Assembly (NCBI GenBank): GCA_945865665.1
Contig: CAMBEE010000001.1
Coordinates: 224,199-288,198, forward strand
DNA: 64,000 bases
Origin: an uncultured Clostridium sp.
GTDB lineage: Bacteria; Bacillota; Clostridia; TANB77; CAG-508
Reading direction: 5' to 3'
Of this stretch, positions 1 to 9,330 are shown piece after piece (positions within the stretch are counted from its first letter, which is position 1; every line of letters begins with the position of its first letter). A program made the translations under genes and the position numbers. Below the pieces are notes generated by a model. It had not been told where the DNA came from and made no database searches. It worked only from the letters and a program-made list of their open reading frames with translations.

Positions 1-162
1 AATTCTGCTTATAATAAAGTATATAAAATTAAGAATAACATAGGAAATAATTTTTTAATAAATATTCCTTATGTTTTTAATACTAGTTTTAATGTAAATA
101 TCAATGAAATTATATATAAATTGAATAAATTATATTCTCCAGAATTCTTATGGAATAATTAA
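1..162 (+). CDS. C-terminal fragment of a CDS running in from the left edge (...NIPYVFNTSFNVNINEIIYKLNKLYSPEFLWNN*)
   Basis: Open frame 1 from base 1 to TAA at 160-162, followed by a hairpin terminator. Confidence 0.6.
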   Translation, partial: NSAYNKVYKIKNNIGNNFLINIPYVFNTSFNVNINEIIYKLNKLYSPEFLWNN

Positions 163-190
163 AAAGTAGAAGGAAAACTTCTACTTTTTA
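161..190 (+). terminator. Rho-independent terminator hairpin
   Basis: aaaaagtagaag-gaaaa-cttctactttttaa inverted repeat with T tract. Confidence 0.75.
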
Positions 191-385
191 ATACATGTTT
201 CATATATTTCTTTTTATACTAATTTTATTTTTTTATTATAGTCTTGTTCTATTTGTTTTCTTGGATTTTGCAATCCGTAATATCTGGTTTTATTATATCC
301 TCATCTTTTACAATATCAAATTTATAATTATAATCTGTTATAGAATTTTCGTTAATCTCTCTTACTATTATACCTGTTTGTTTAT

Positions 386-1099
386 CTACTCACTTTTTAA
401 TATCTCATATCCATCTAAATTTGGTCTTTCTACATCCTTATCTGTTACAACATCCAATTTTACATTTCTATTGCAATCTAATTTTATTAATCCCATAGCA
501 CTATAATCAATTCTTCTCATTATTAATCCTGTATCCTTATCAATGTAAAAGATTGTTGAATTTACTTTAATATTATCTTTATTCCATACTTGAACAAGTA
601 TTATAGATCTTCCATTATATTGTTTTTCTCCTAGATATTCAAAATCGGTATTAAAAATTTTTTCATCAGCAATTATTGAATAATCAAGACTGCTTTGACT
701 ATATAGAGCTGTTTCATCTCCATAATAATTTTTTAAAGATGAAACACCTGCATACATCTTACCATCATTTTTTCCCATTATACTAATTACTTCATCTGTA
801 TTATAATTTTCCCATCTTAAAACTTTTCCATTATTTATACACTTTATAATACCATCTTTTATATAATATTCTGTCTTCATTTCATTTACTTTTTTAAAAA
901 CTATATATTCTTCAGGAGAATAATAATAATTTGAATATTCCTCTCCTTTTTTTAATAATGCAACAACTTCCTCTCTTGTCATTACATTGTCTTTCTTTAA
1001 AAATCCATTAAAGTGTATAATTGTAAAATAAATTAATGCAATTAGTACTAATGATAATATTATAATTCCAATAATTTTAAATATTTTTCTTCTCTCCAT
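386..1099 (-). CDS. Hypothetical membrane-anchored protein (N-terminal TM, extracytoplasmic domain)
   Basis: 237 aa ORF, N-terminal hydrophobic segment, downstream of a c-di-GMP-I riboswitch. Confidence 0.75.
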   Translation of the reverse strand: MERRKIFKIIGIIILSLVLIALIYFTIIHFNGFLKKDNVMTREEVVALLKKGEEYSNYYYSPEEYIVFKKVNEMKTEYYIKDGIIKCINNGKVLRWENYNTDEVISIMGKNDGKMYAGVSSLKNYYGDETALYSQSSLDYSIIADEKIFNTDFEYLGEKQYNGRSIILVQVWNKDNIKVNSTIFYIDKDTGLIMRRIDYSAMGLIKLDCNRNVKLDVVTDKDVERPNLDGYEILKSE

Positions 1100-1120
1100 A
1101 TAAATTCCCCCTTTTCATTT

Positions 1121-1205
1121 GTGCAACCTAGCTATCATAAGTATCAATACTTTTAGACCTTTGGCTTTGCGTCGTAAACTTTCGTTTACTTTGCTCTTTT
1201 ACAAT
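1121..1205 (-). ncRNA. c-di-GMP-I (GEMM-I) riboswitch
   Basis: Minus strand reads gcaaaGTAAACgaaaGTTTACgacGCAAAGCCaaaggtCTAAaagtattgatacttatgatAGCTAGGTTGC: GAAA-capped P2, ACGCAAAGCC core and CTAA...TAGCTAGG segments of the GEMM-I consensus, in the leader of 386..1099. Confidence 0.85.
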
Positions 1206-1237
1206 ATCTACCTATATTATAGCATATTTTAATCTTT

Positions 1238-2632
1238 TTAGCAATTTTTACTAATTTTTTCTATATTTTCTGCATTACCTTCATACATATATATATCTTT
1301 TTTTCTATATACCGATAAAACAAATCCTAAACTTACTAAATTGACAATCATATTTAATCCCCCATAAGATATAAAAGGAATATTAAAATCCGCTTCAATC
1401 CATAAATTTAGATTCATAAGAATATTAAATATACTTTCTAATATAAACATACTAGATATTCCTATAATTAATAATTTTCCATATTCATCTTTTATCTGAA
1501 TAGCATTAAAAATCAATCTAAAACTAAATAATATAACAGCTATTACCATAGCTAAACTTATAACCCATCCATAATGAGCTAATATTGAAACAAAAGCATA
1601 GTTATCACCTTCATCAAAAAGGTAAATTGCATTACTCATATCTTCAGCTTCACCAAATGTTTTTGCTGAATTTATAATTATTTTTCTATTTATTCCAGTC
1701 CAACCTTCTGTATCAGCATATTTTTCAGGATTATATATTGCTTCAATTCTAGCAAATTGATATGGATTACATCCTGTTATATACATTACAGAAACTATTC
1801 CTAGTATAAATATAGTTCCCCATAATACCAATAATCTCTTAATTTTATTTTTCTGTAATAATATTATTTTAGCTGTTACTACTATCAAATAATTTAATGT
1901 TAATACAATTGCTGATGCTTTTGATGGAATCATCAATAACAAAAATATTGATATCATACTTAAAAATACTAATTTAATAATATTATATTTTATTTTGAAT
2001 TTCTCATTTCCTATTTTTATTTCTATAGAATTTTTAATATTTTTCTCCATTAAAAAACCTGCAAAAGAAATTATATATAATGGAATTGCAATAACACTTG
2101 CAGAAAAAAATCTAGTTCCTATTCTTATATATGGTATTCCATTCACTAAAAAACCAAATAATATTGCATAAATAATAATACTACTTGATATTATGAATAA
2201 TAAATATGAATATTTTTGTACCTTTTTATAATTGCTAAAATACACTCCTATTCCTAATACAATTCCAAATAATGTGAATAAAATAAATCTCGTCATAAAA
2301 TTCAAATTATTTGTTTCTGCTATATCACTTGTGGTTTTTATAAATGATACAACAAATCCAAAACAAATTAAAACAAATGTAATTATTAATAATTTCCAGT
2401 CCAATTTAGGCTTATGTATTTTATTTAATTTTCTTCCAATTTCTTCTGCATTTCCCATTTGATTTATTGCTTTAATTTCTGCTGTTGTTTCATTTGCACC
2501 GTCTTTTATTAAATCTTCTTTTATATCATTTATATGGTCTTCTATTTCTTTTGAAATTTCTTCCCTTACTGGTTTATATTTAATTTGTTCGCATATCTTA
2601 TTTAAATATTCCTTAATTTGCAAATGAAACAC
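1238..2632 (-). CDS. FtsW/RodA/SpoVE-family membrane protein with N-terminal HAAS/permease-prefix-type domain
   Basis: 464 aa; N-terminal YLNKICEQIKYKPVREEISKEIEDHINDIKEDLIKDGANETTAEIKAINQMGNAEEIGRKLNKIHKP followed by a multi-TM SEDS-like region. Confidence 0.75.
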   Translation of the reverse strand: MFHLQIKEYLNKICEQIKYKPVREEISKEIEDHINDIKEDLIKDGANETTAEIKAINQMGNAEEIGRKLNKIHKPKLDWKLLIITFVLICFGFVVSFIKTTSDIAETNNLNFMTRFILFTLFGIVLGIGVYFSNYKKVQKYSYLLFIISSSIIIYAILFGFLVNGIPYIRIGTRFFSASVIAIPLYIISFAGFLMEKNIKNSIEIKIGNEKFKIKYNIIKLVFLSMISIFLLLMIPSKASAIVLTLNYLIVVTAKIILLQKNKIKRLLVLWGTIFILGIVSVMYITGCNPYQFARIEAIYNPEKYADTEGWTGINRKIIINSAKTFGEAEDMSNAIYLFDEGDNYAFVSILAHYGWVISLAMVIAVILFSFRLIFNAIQIKDEYGKLLIIGISSMFILESIFNILMNLNLWIEADFNIPFISYGGLNMIVNLVSLGFVLSVYRKKDIYMYEGNAENIEKISKNC

Positions 2633-2951
2633 CTCCTAACACCTGGTTTATTCCATTACTAAATAATTTCCATTCTTCCTTTTTTTCTTTTAATTGTTTT
2701 TTTCCCTTGTCTGTAATAGCATAGTATTTTCTTTTTTTAGCGGTACTCTCATCCCAATATGATACTATGAACCCTTTTTCTTCAAGTCCATGTAATATTG
2801 GATATAAAGTTCCCTCTTTTAATTCAAATACATTTTCTGATTTTTCTTTCAGTTTTTTAATCATTTCATATCCATACATGTTTTGGTCTTTCAATAGTTC
2901 TAATATTAGCATTGTTGTACTTCCTTTTAAAAGTTCTTTACTAATTTTCAA
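2613..2951 (-). CDS. PadR family transcriptional regulator
   Basis: ELLKGSTTMLILELLKDQNMYGYEMIKKLKEKSENVFELKEGTLYPILHGLEEKGFIVSYW. Confidence 0.93.
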   Translation of the reverse strand: MKISKELLKGSTTMLILELLKDQNMYGYEMIKKLKEKSENVFELKEGTLYPILHGLEEKGFIVSYWDESTAKKRKYYAITDKGKKQLKEKKEEWKLFSNGINQVLGGVSFAN

Positions 2952-2975
2952 TTTTATCTCCTCCTTTAAAACAAA

Positions 2976-3036
2976 TATACCTAGATATTCTATGTACGTT
3001 TTTTTACATTGTATATCTAGGTATAGTATTTGTCAA
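2976..3036 (-). promoter_or_regulatory. Promoter TTGACA-N17-TACAAT overlapped by a 13-bp perfect inverted repeat (probable PadR operator)
   Basis: tatacctagatat (2976-2988) and atatctaggtata (3013-3025); -35 at 3036-3031, -10 at 3013-3008 on the minus strand. Confidence 0.7.
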
Positions 3037-3175
3037 TAGATTTTTTAATTATTGTTAAAAATTTTTATACATTTATATAGAAACACATCATATCTATCTT
3101 GTTTTGAATGGTATATCATATTTTGCAACATAGAAAAAGGTACTAACTATATAAGTTAATACCTCAATAATCAAT

Positions 3176-4303
3176 TTATCTACTTACACTATAAATATAG
3201 TCTAATGTATGTCCTCCTATAATTTCTCCTGTTGTAGCATCTACAAAATAACTATAAGATCCCTCTGTATATCTTTTTACTATATCCTCTCCATAATTAT
3301 CTTCATAATTTAAAACTACTACCCACGCTTTCCTTATTTTATCATCAACTTTATAATAATTTCTTTCTTCATTTGGATAATTAGGTGTTTGCAGTGCCTC
3401 GTAGTGTTTATCTTTATTATTTGCTCTATCATAAGCATCTGCATTCATTTTTACTACCATCAATTTTGCTTTAGTGCTTTCTACTCTGTTTGTTTCTACT
3501 TTTTCATCTTCTTTTAATGCAATGTTTATTGCTTCATTTTCTGTTATAACAACTTGATTATTGTCAAAAGGAATATTACCAACTCTAAACATATCTAATT
3601 CCATATTTTTTGATTCTAATGTAATACTAATATATTCATAAGGATTATACACATCTCCATATTTTTTATTATATGTTACTGTCATTCTAAAACCTGCCCC
3701 TGTATCAGTACCTTCATTGTTTACTGATTGAATTTTTGTAATTTCATATTCTCCTTCTTTATATCCAAACAATTTATAATATTTATTGGCTGTTTCCATT
3801 CCTTGTTCTTCTGTCATATATTTTTTTGTATCTTGAATATTTTTATTATTATTCCATATATCGAAAAATTCTCCAGTTTGTCCATCAATACTTATTTCGT
3901 AATTATCTTCTGTATCAAAACGATACCATATTTTATTTGAATCATATTCTTTATAGTGATTTGTGCCTACTATATTTGAATTAAATCCAATTTCATTTAA
4001 TTTTTTTATAGCAATTTCTTTTGCTTTTTCTTCTGACATATTCTCTTTTTTACTTTCTTCTGTAATTTTTGTTATCTCCTCAAAATCTCCAGAAGATAAT
4101 TGTATCTTTTCTGGTGTTTTCCAAATATTTTCATACACCATTGTCCCTGCAAATACAACTCCTGTACTCAACACTATTCCTGCAAGTGCCGTCGCTACTG
4201 TTTTAAAAATACCCTTTGTTTTATTTTCCATAACTATATCATTCTCCTCTTTAATTTTTGATATAGCAATTTTAAATTTCACTTTATTTTTATCAAATTC
4301 CAT
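3176..4303 (-). CDS. Probable anti-sigma factor / PepSY-like extracytoplasmic protein, single TM
   Basis: Coupled 3 bp downstream of an ECF sigma gene; short cytoplasmic N-terminus, TM, PepSY-like ATGE repeats. Confidence 0.65.
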   Translation of the reverse strand: MEFDKNKVKFKIAISKIKEENDIVMENKTKGIFKTVATALAGIVLSTGVVFAGTMVYENIWKTPEKIQLSSGDFEEITKITEESKKENMSEEKAKEIAIKKLNEIGFNSNIVGTNHYKEYDSNKIWYRFDTEDNYEISIDGQTGEFFDIWNNNKNIQDTKKYMTEEQGMETANKYYKLFGYKEGEYEITKIQSVNNEGTDTGAGFRMTVTYNKKYGDVYNPYEYISITLESKNMELDMFRVGNIPFDNNQVVITENEAINIALKEDEKVETNRVESTKAKLMVVKMNADAYDRANNKDKHYEALQTPNYPNEERNYYKVDDKIRKAWVVVLNYEDNYGEDIVKRYTEGSYSYFVDATTGEIIGGHTLDYIYSVSR

Positions 4304-4305
4304 TT

Positions 4306-4842
4306 TTAAATTCCTCCATTATTCAATTCTTTTTTTATTTTCTTTCGTATTCTATGTAGTCTTGTCTTTATATTTAATTCAGAAATATTTAATATTTTTG
4401 CTATATCTTTAATTGATTTAGAAGAATAATAGAATAAATTTACTATTTCTATATCAATAGCTTTTAGTCCTTTGATTTTTTGTTCAACATCAATAATTAA
4501 TTCTCTATCATTTTCATACATATTAACACTATTTAATGTATCGTTCTCAAAATCACTAATATCATAAACAATTTTAAGTTTTCTATATTTTTCTTTTATC
4601 AAATTTCTTGTTATTCCTGCTAAATATGAATTTAATGATACATTGATATTTAATCTGTTTCTATTTTTCCATAATATAAAAAATGTGTCAGAAAAGATTT
4701 CTTCTTTATCTTCAAAAGATAGTGCATTGTCTGTTCCATTGTTTATTATTGTAGTTATATATGGTGTAAAATCTTCTATTATTTCGTCTAGATCAATTTC
4801 ATTGTTTTTATAATAATCCTCTAATTGTTTTAACTTTTTCAA
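4306..4842 (-). CDS. ECF-type sigma-70 family RNA polymerase sigma factor
   Basis: Region 2 and region 4 patterns (LNSYLAGITRNLIKEKYRK; KSIKDIAKILNISELNIKTRLHRIRKKIKKEL). Confidence 0.88.
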   Translation of the reverse strand: MKKLKQLEDYYKNNEIDLDEIIEDFTPYITTIINNGTDNALSFEDKEEIFSDTFFILWKNRNRLNINVSLNSYLAGITRNLIKEKYRKLKIVYDISDFENDTLNSVNMYENDRELIIDVEQKIKGLKAIDIEIVNLFYYSSKSIKDIAKILNISELNIKTRLHRIRKKIKKELNNGGI

Positions 4843-5017
4843 CTTAAAAACTCCTTTATAAGATATCTTACATTTATATAGTGTATTTTAATTAACAAAA
4901 GGTTACACTTCATTTTTTATTTTATCATATTTTTACAAAAGAAATAAAACTAGGCTTTTACTTTTTTTAAGTAATTACCTAGTTTTATAAAATTGCATCT
5001 CAATTATAACTTGTAAT

Positions 5018-5452
5018 TTATCTTTTTTTAATCTTTTCTAAAATCCCTATAATACTTAATTCTATCATTATTTCAATAATCAAATATTTTAAATGTTTTG
5101 GTGTATCAGCTTTTATATTTTTGAAATAATCATATATTTCACTCTTCTCATGTTTATCTTCAAATTCATGGTGGCATTCGTTTTGCAAATCATATATATC
5201 TAAATAATATCCATCTGGAAATCCTGGATAGAATTTTACTTTTTTTATATCGTAATCAATATCAAAATGTTCTTTAATTTCCTTTGAAATATAAGAACTT
5301 TGATTAGAAATTTCTATCGTTCTATATTCCGCTAAATAATCTAAAAAAACTAAAAAACCTGTATATAAATTTATTATTATAGATATAATTATTATAAATA
5401 CAATTACACATTTTTTATTCATATATTTTCTCCATAACTCACTATTTTTCAC
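5018..5452 (-). CDS. Hypothetical membrane protein
   Basis: 144 aa ORF with N-terminal TM. Confidence 0.5.
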   Translation of the reverse strand: MKNSELWRKYMNKKCVIVFIIIISIIINLYTGFLVFLDYLAEYRTIEISNQSSYISKEIKEHFDIDYDIKKVKFYPGFPDGYYLDIYDLQNECHHEFEDKHEKSEIYDYFKNIKADTPKHLKYLIIEIMIELSIIGILEKIKKR

Positions 5453-5558
5453 TAATTTAATCTCTTAATCAAAATCAACTAATTTTGATAATGCCATTGC
5501 ACAAATATACTCATATATCTTTATCATCTTCGGCTATTAATACTTTATAATTATCCAC

Positions 5559-7070
5559 TTAATTATTAACACTATGTGTTATCATCGGTGTGCTTTCATT
5601 TATGCTGCTAAAAGTATATCCATTGTTTATTCCATAATCTATTATATCTGCCAAAGCATTTAATGTTTTGGTATTACCTCCAAAATCATGCATTAAAACC
5701 ATATTAGCCTTGTTTTTGCTTAATCCTTTTATAACATTATTATACACATCTTGTGATGTTCTTGCTCCCCCAGCATCTCCAGAAGAAACATTCCAATCAA
5801 AATATTTATAGCCTCTTTTTACAACTTCTCTAGACAATTCAGTCATAATTCCTGGATTATATCTGCTAATAGTATTTGAGCTTCCTCCAGGAAATCTCGT
5901 AATTGTTGCATTATATCCTGTTGACTTTTTTATTTTCTCTTGTAATTTTGTAATATTACTCATATATGCATCAACTGATTGATATATTTTACTATAATCA
6001 TGTGAATATCCATGTATTCCAACTGTGTGACCTTCATTAATTTCTCTTTGTACTAGTTTCTCCGTATTTGAATTATAATTTAAAATAAAGAAGGTAGCTT
6101 TTACGTTTTTTTCTTTTAATATATCCAAAATTTTAGGTGTAATCGAAGTTGTTGGTCCATCATCAAAAGTTAAATAAATTACTCCTTTTTTTCCATTTGT
6201 TTTATTTTGAGCTTGTACTGTTTTTTTATATACTGTAACTTTTCTAATCTTAGTTGTTACATTTCCACTGTTATCAGATACTTTATATGTAATTGTATAT
6301 GTTCCAACCTTTGATGTATCTACATTTCCTGTAGTTTCAATTTTTGATGTTAAATCTCCATCTTTTTCATCATTTGCAGTTGCACCTTTTTCTTCATATT
6401 TAGAATTTACTAAAATTTGTATATTTTCACTTCCATTAAGTTTTATAACTGGTGCAATATCATCAATAATGCATACTTTTCTAGTTGCATTCGTTTTATT
6501 CCCAGAACTATCTACCACACTATATATAATATTATATTCTTTTTCGTTTATATCTTCTTTAGTTACTTGTACTTTTTCTGTTAAATTTTCATCATAATTG
6601 TCAGATACAGTATATCCCGGTTCTATATATTCTTTTGAATAGGATTGATTATATAATTCTTCTCCATTTAATATAATTTTAGGAGCAGTTGTATCTACAA
6701 TATTTACTGTTTGATTTACTGTGTATGTTCCAATCAGAGTTGGTATTTCATATTTTACTTCATAAGTACCAACTCTATTAAAATCTATATTTCCAATAAC
6801 TTTCACTGTGTCGGTTACATCTTTAAAATGATAAAATGTCTTTGGGATATTTATAGCAGCATTTTGTTTTACTTCTAAATCACTTTGTTGATTTGTTATA
6901 TTAATAATAGGTTTTTCTAATATAAATGTTATTCCAAGCACTATTATTAAGAGAATCATTAATATTGCTAAACTAATTCCAACTTTTCTTATCTTTCCTA
7001 GTTTAAAAAATATAGTTATTATTATTGCAAATATAATTGCTACAATAGTTTCTAAAATATATAGTTCCAT
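5559..7070 (-). CDS. Polysaccharide deacetylase (NodB/CE4) with Ig-like (DUF5011-type) repeats
   Basis: IYLTFDDGPTTSITPKILDILKEKNVKATFF...HTVGIHGYSH...TRFPGGSSNT; repeats such as VSDNYDENLT...YNIIYSVVDSSGN. Confidence 0.92.
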   Translation of the reverse strand: MELYILETIVAIIFAIIITIFFKLGKIRKVGISLAILMILLIIVLGITFILEKPIINITNQQSDLEVKQNAAINIPKTFYHFKDVTDTVKVIGNIDFNRVGTYEVKYEIPTLIGTYTVNQTVNIVDTTAPKIILNGEELYNQSYSKEYIEPGYTVSDNYDENLTEKVQVTKEDINEKEYNIIYSVVDSSGNKTNATRKVCIIDDIAPVIKLNGSENIQILVNSKYEEKGATANDEKDGDLTSKIETTGNVDTSKVGTYTITYKVSDNSGNVTTKIRKVTVYKKTVQAQNKTNGKKGVIYLTFDDGPTTSITPKILDILKEKNVKATFFILNYNSNTEKLVQREINEGHTVGIHGYSHDYSKIYQSVDAYMSNITKLQEKIKKSTGYNATITRFPGGSSNTISRYNPGIMTELSREVVKRGYKYFDWNVSSGDAGGARTSQDVYNNVIKGLSKNKANMVLMHDFGGNTKTLNALADIIDYGINNGYTFSSINESTPMITHSVNN

Positions 7071-7129
7071 TTTTATTACCCTCTTTAATTGATTTATTAT
7101 TACATTTTATACTCTTATTTTTTATAGTT

Positions 7130-8002
7130 TTATTTTAAATATTTTTCGTAAATTTGTTTATTTATTTCGAATTCAGGTGTTCCTGTTGCTCCTGGACCAA
7201 CTTCATATTTATCAAATACAATCACAATATTGCCTTTATTTGAAAAATAGAAATTTTGATTATCTTCTATCATGCTAAAACTCCATTCCTCATTTTCCTC
7301 ATCAATCCAATATACTACATCTTTGTCTTTTTCCATTCTTGAAACCATTTGTTTTTTTATTTCTTCGCTTATAGCTTTTTTATAATTTTCATCATCAAAC
7401 AAATCTGATAATTTCACTATTTCATCCGTTCTTTTGTCTATATTATAATATTTATATTTTAAATCACTACTTGCTGCCAGTTCGGATATTGTCAATTTTA
7501 ATGTAAACCAATATTTATTATTTTCTATTACATCTGACTTTACTTTTATTGAAAGATGATTTTCTGAATTCTCCTCTGCATAAAATTTATCAAGAATGTT
7601 TTGTGTTAATTGATTTACATCTTCATTTACATTTTCGTTAGTTTGACTTTGTGAATTATTATCATTTTTTATATTAGGTATTTCCATTTCTATTTCACTA
7701 TTGCCATCTTTATCAAAATAATTTCTGATTGTAATAACTTTTACTATATCTCCTATTATAGGAAGTTCTTGCATAGCATATGCGAATTTAGGACTTACAT
7801 TTGTTAAAAGCACAAACATTAACATCGCCATTGCTATTGCATAATTGAATTTACGTATATTTGACCAAATTGGTTTAATTTTTTCTTCATTATTTTTTAA
7901 GTCATTTAATGTTCGTTCAACAGATTTTAGATATTTATCCGGTGCCTTTATATCTTCATCTCTAGCGATTTTCTTTATTTTTCGATCTTCAAAAAAATTC
8001 AT
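7130..8002 (-). CDS. RsiV-like anti-sigma factor (DUF3298-type)
   Basis: MQELPIIGDIVKVITIRNYF after the TM; LSDLFDDENYKKAISEEIKKQM...FYFSNKGNIVIVFDKYEVGPGATGTPEFEI. Confidence 0.88.
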   Translation of the reverse strand: MNFFEDRKIKKIARDEDIKAPDKYLKSVERTLNDLKNNEEKIKPIWSNIRKFNYAIAMAMLMFVLLTNVSPKFAYAMQELPIIGDIVKVITIRNYFDKDGNSEIEMEIPNIKNDNNSQSQTNENVNEDVNQLTQNILDKFYAEENSENHLSIKVKSDVIENNKYWFTLKLTISELAASSDLKYKYYNIDKRTDEIVKLSDLFDDENYKKAISEEIKKQMVSRMEKDKDVVYWIDEENEEWSFSMIEDNQNFYFSNKGNIVIVFDKYEVGPGATGTPEFEINKQIYEKYLK

Positions 8003-8469
8003 ATATCAATTACCTCCTTTATTTTATCTCTTCCTCTTGATAATTGTTTTTTTATAGCATCAACTTTTGAACCAGTTATTTCACTTATTTCTTTTATTGA
8101 CATATCTTCATAATAAAACAATGTAATCGTTGTTCTATAAGGTTGTTCTAATCCTTGTACTGCTTTCCACAGAGTCAAATTTGTATCAATATCTATTTTT
8201 TCTGCTGCTATATTTTCTTGTTCTATATCTATATAATTTTTCTTATTTCTTAATATTTCAAATGAAGTATTTGTTACAATTTTATAAATCCATGATTTGA
8301 ATTTTCTTTTATCTTTCAATGTTTCTAATTTTTTATAAGCATTATAAATAGCTTCTTGTACTGCATCTTGAGCATCTTCTTCATTTTTCAATATGCTATA
8401 TGATAGTCTATACATTCCATTTTCTAAATTTTTAATATTATCACAAAACCAGTTTTTTAGGTTTAACAT
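7999..8469 (-). CDS. sigV: ECF sigma factor (SigV-like)
   Basis: YSILKNEEDAQDAVQEAIYNAYKKLETLKDKRKFKSWIYKIVTNTSFEILRNKK...YYEDMSIKEISEITGSKVDAIKKQLSRGRDKIK; start-stop overlap with rsiV-like gene. Confidence 0.85.
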   Translation of the reverse strand: MLNLKNWFCDNIKNLENGMYRLSYSILKNEEDAQDAVQEAIYNAYKKLETLKDKRKFKSWIYKIVTNTSFEILRNKKNYIDIEQENIAAEKIDIDTNLTLWKAVQGLEQPYRTTITLFYYEDMSIKEISEITGSKVDAIKKQLSRGRDKIKEVIDI

Positions 8470-8483
8470 TAGTATTATCCTCC

Positions 8484-9314
8484 TTACTTAACTGCATTTT
8501 GACTTAACCAGTCACTCCATTCTTTATAATATTTTGCATAAATATGAACATTGTCCTGAGTATAGTTTGAAGATAAATTTCCATTTTCATCATCAAATTT
8601 TTCGTTTACATCTATAAAGAATATTTTTTCATTGTCCGCTAATTGTGAAATTTCATTATTTATTTTATTTATATTTATATTATTAATTGTTTTATCTTTA
8701 TTAGATCTTTCTGCTGTTACATGAAGGTTGGCTTCTATATATATTATAGCATTACTTTGTTTTTCTTGTATAAATTTCAACAAATCTTTATATTTTTTTA
8801 ATGTTTTTTCTTGATTGTATCCTAATTCATTTATACCTAGCATGATATATATTTTTCCAAATTTTTTATAAGTCAATAATTGTTCTAACTTGAGTTTTCC
8901 TACTTGTGGAACAGAAACATTTTTCTCAAAAACATTATATACACTCATACCTGTATTTGCAAAAAATATTGCATTGTTAAGGTCTCCATATTCTGATATT
9001 CCAACTGTTCTAGAATCCCCTATAAATAAAGCATCATCAAAATATTCCTTTCCTACAGTTTGCTTCTCATGTTTTGAATTTTTTTTACTTTCTGTTTTAT
9101 TATCAATATGCTCAATTTGTTTTTCATTTTGAAAATTATTAACATAATCTTCTTGTTGCTTGTTTTCATTTATATTTTCATTGGACAATGTTGTTGTTTG
9201 ATCTTCTAATACTATATTTAAGTTTGAGTCTGAATTTTTTATACTACTTTTAATCGTAAAGACTCCTATTAATACTAAAATTATTATTATAAAAAATAAA
9301 ATTGATTTTTTCAT
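8484..9314 (-). CDS. SGNH/GDSL-family hydrolase, secreted/anchored
   Basis: DDALFIGDSRTVGISEYG ... MLGINELGYNQ ... DNVHIYAKYYKEWSDWL. Confidence 0.85.
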   Translation of the reverse strand: MKKSILFFIIIILVLIGVFTIKSSIKNSDSNLNIVLEDQTTTLSNENINENKQQEDYVNNFQNEKQIEHIDNKTESKKNSKHEKQTVGKEYFDDALFIGDSRTVGISEYGDLNNAIFFANTGMSVYNVFEKNVSVPQVGKLKLEQLLTYKKFGKIYIMLGINELGYNQEKTLKKYKDLLKFIQEKQSNAIIYIEANLHVTAERSNKDKTINNININKINNEISQLADNEKIFFIDVNEKFDDENGNLSSNYTQDNVHIYAKYYKEWSDWLSQNAVK

Positions 9315-9330
9315 TTTTCCCTCCTTGTAT

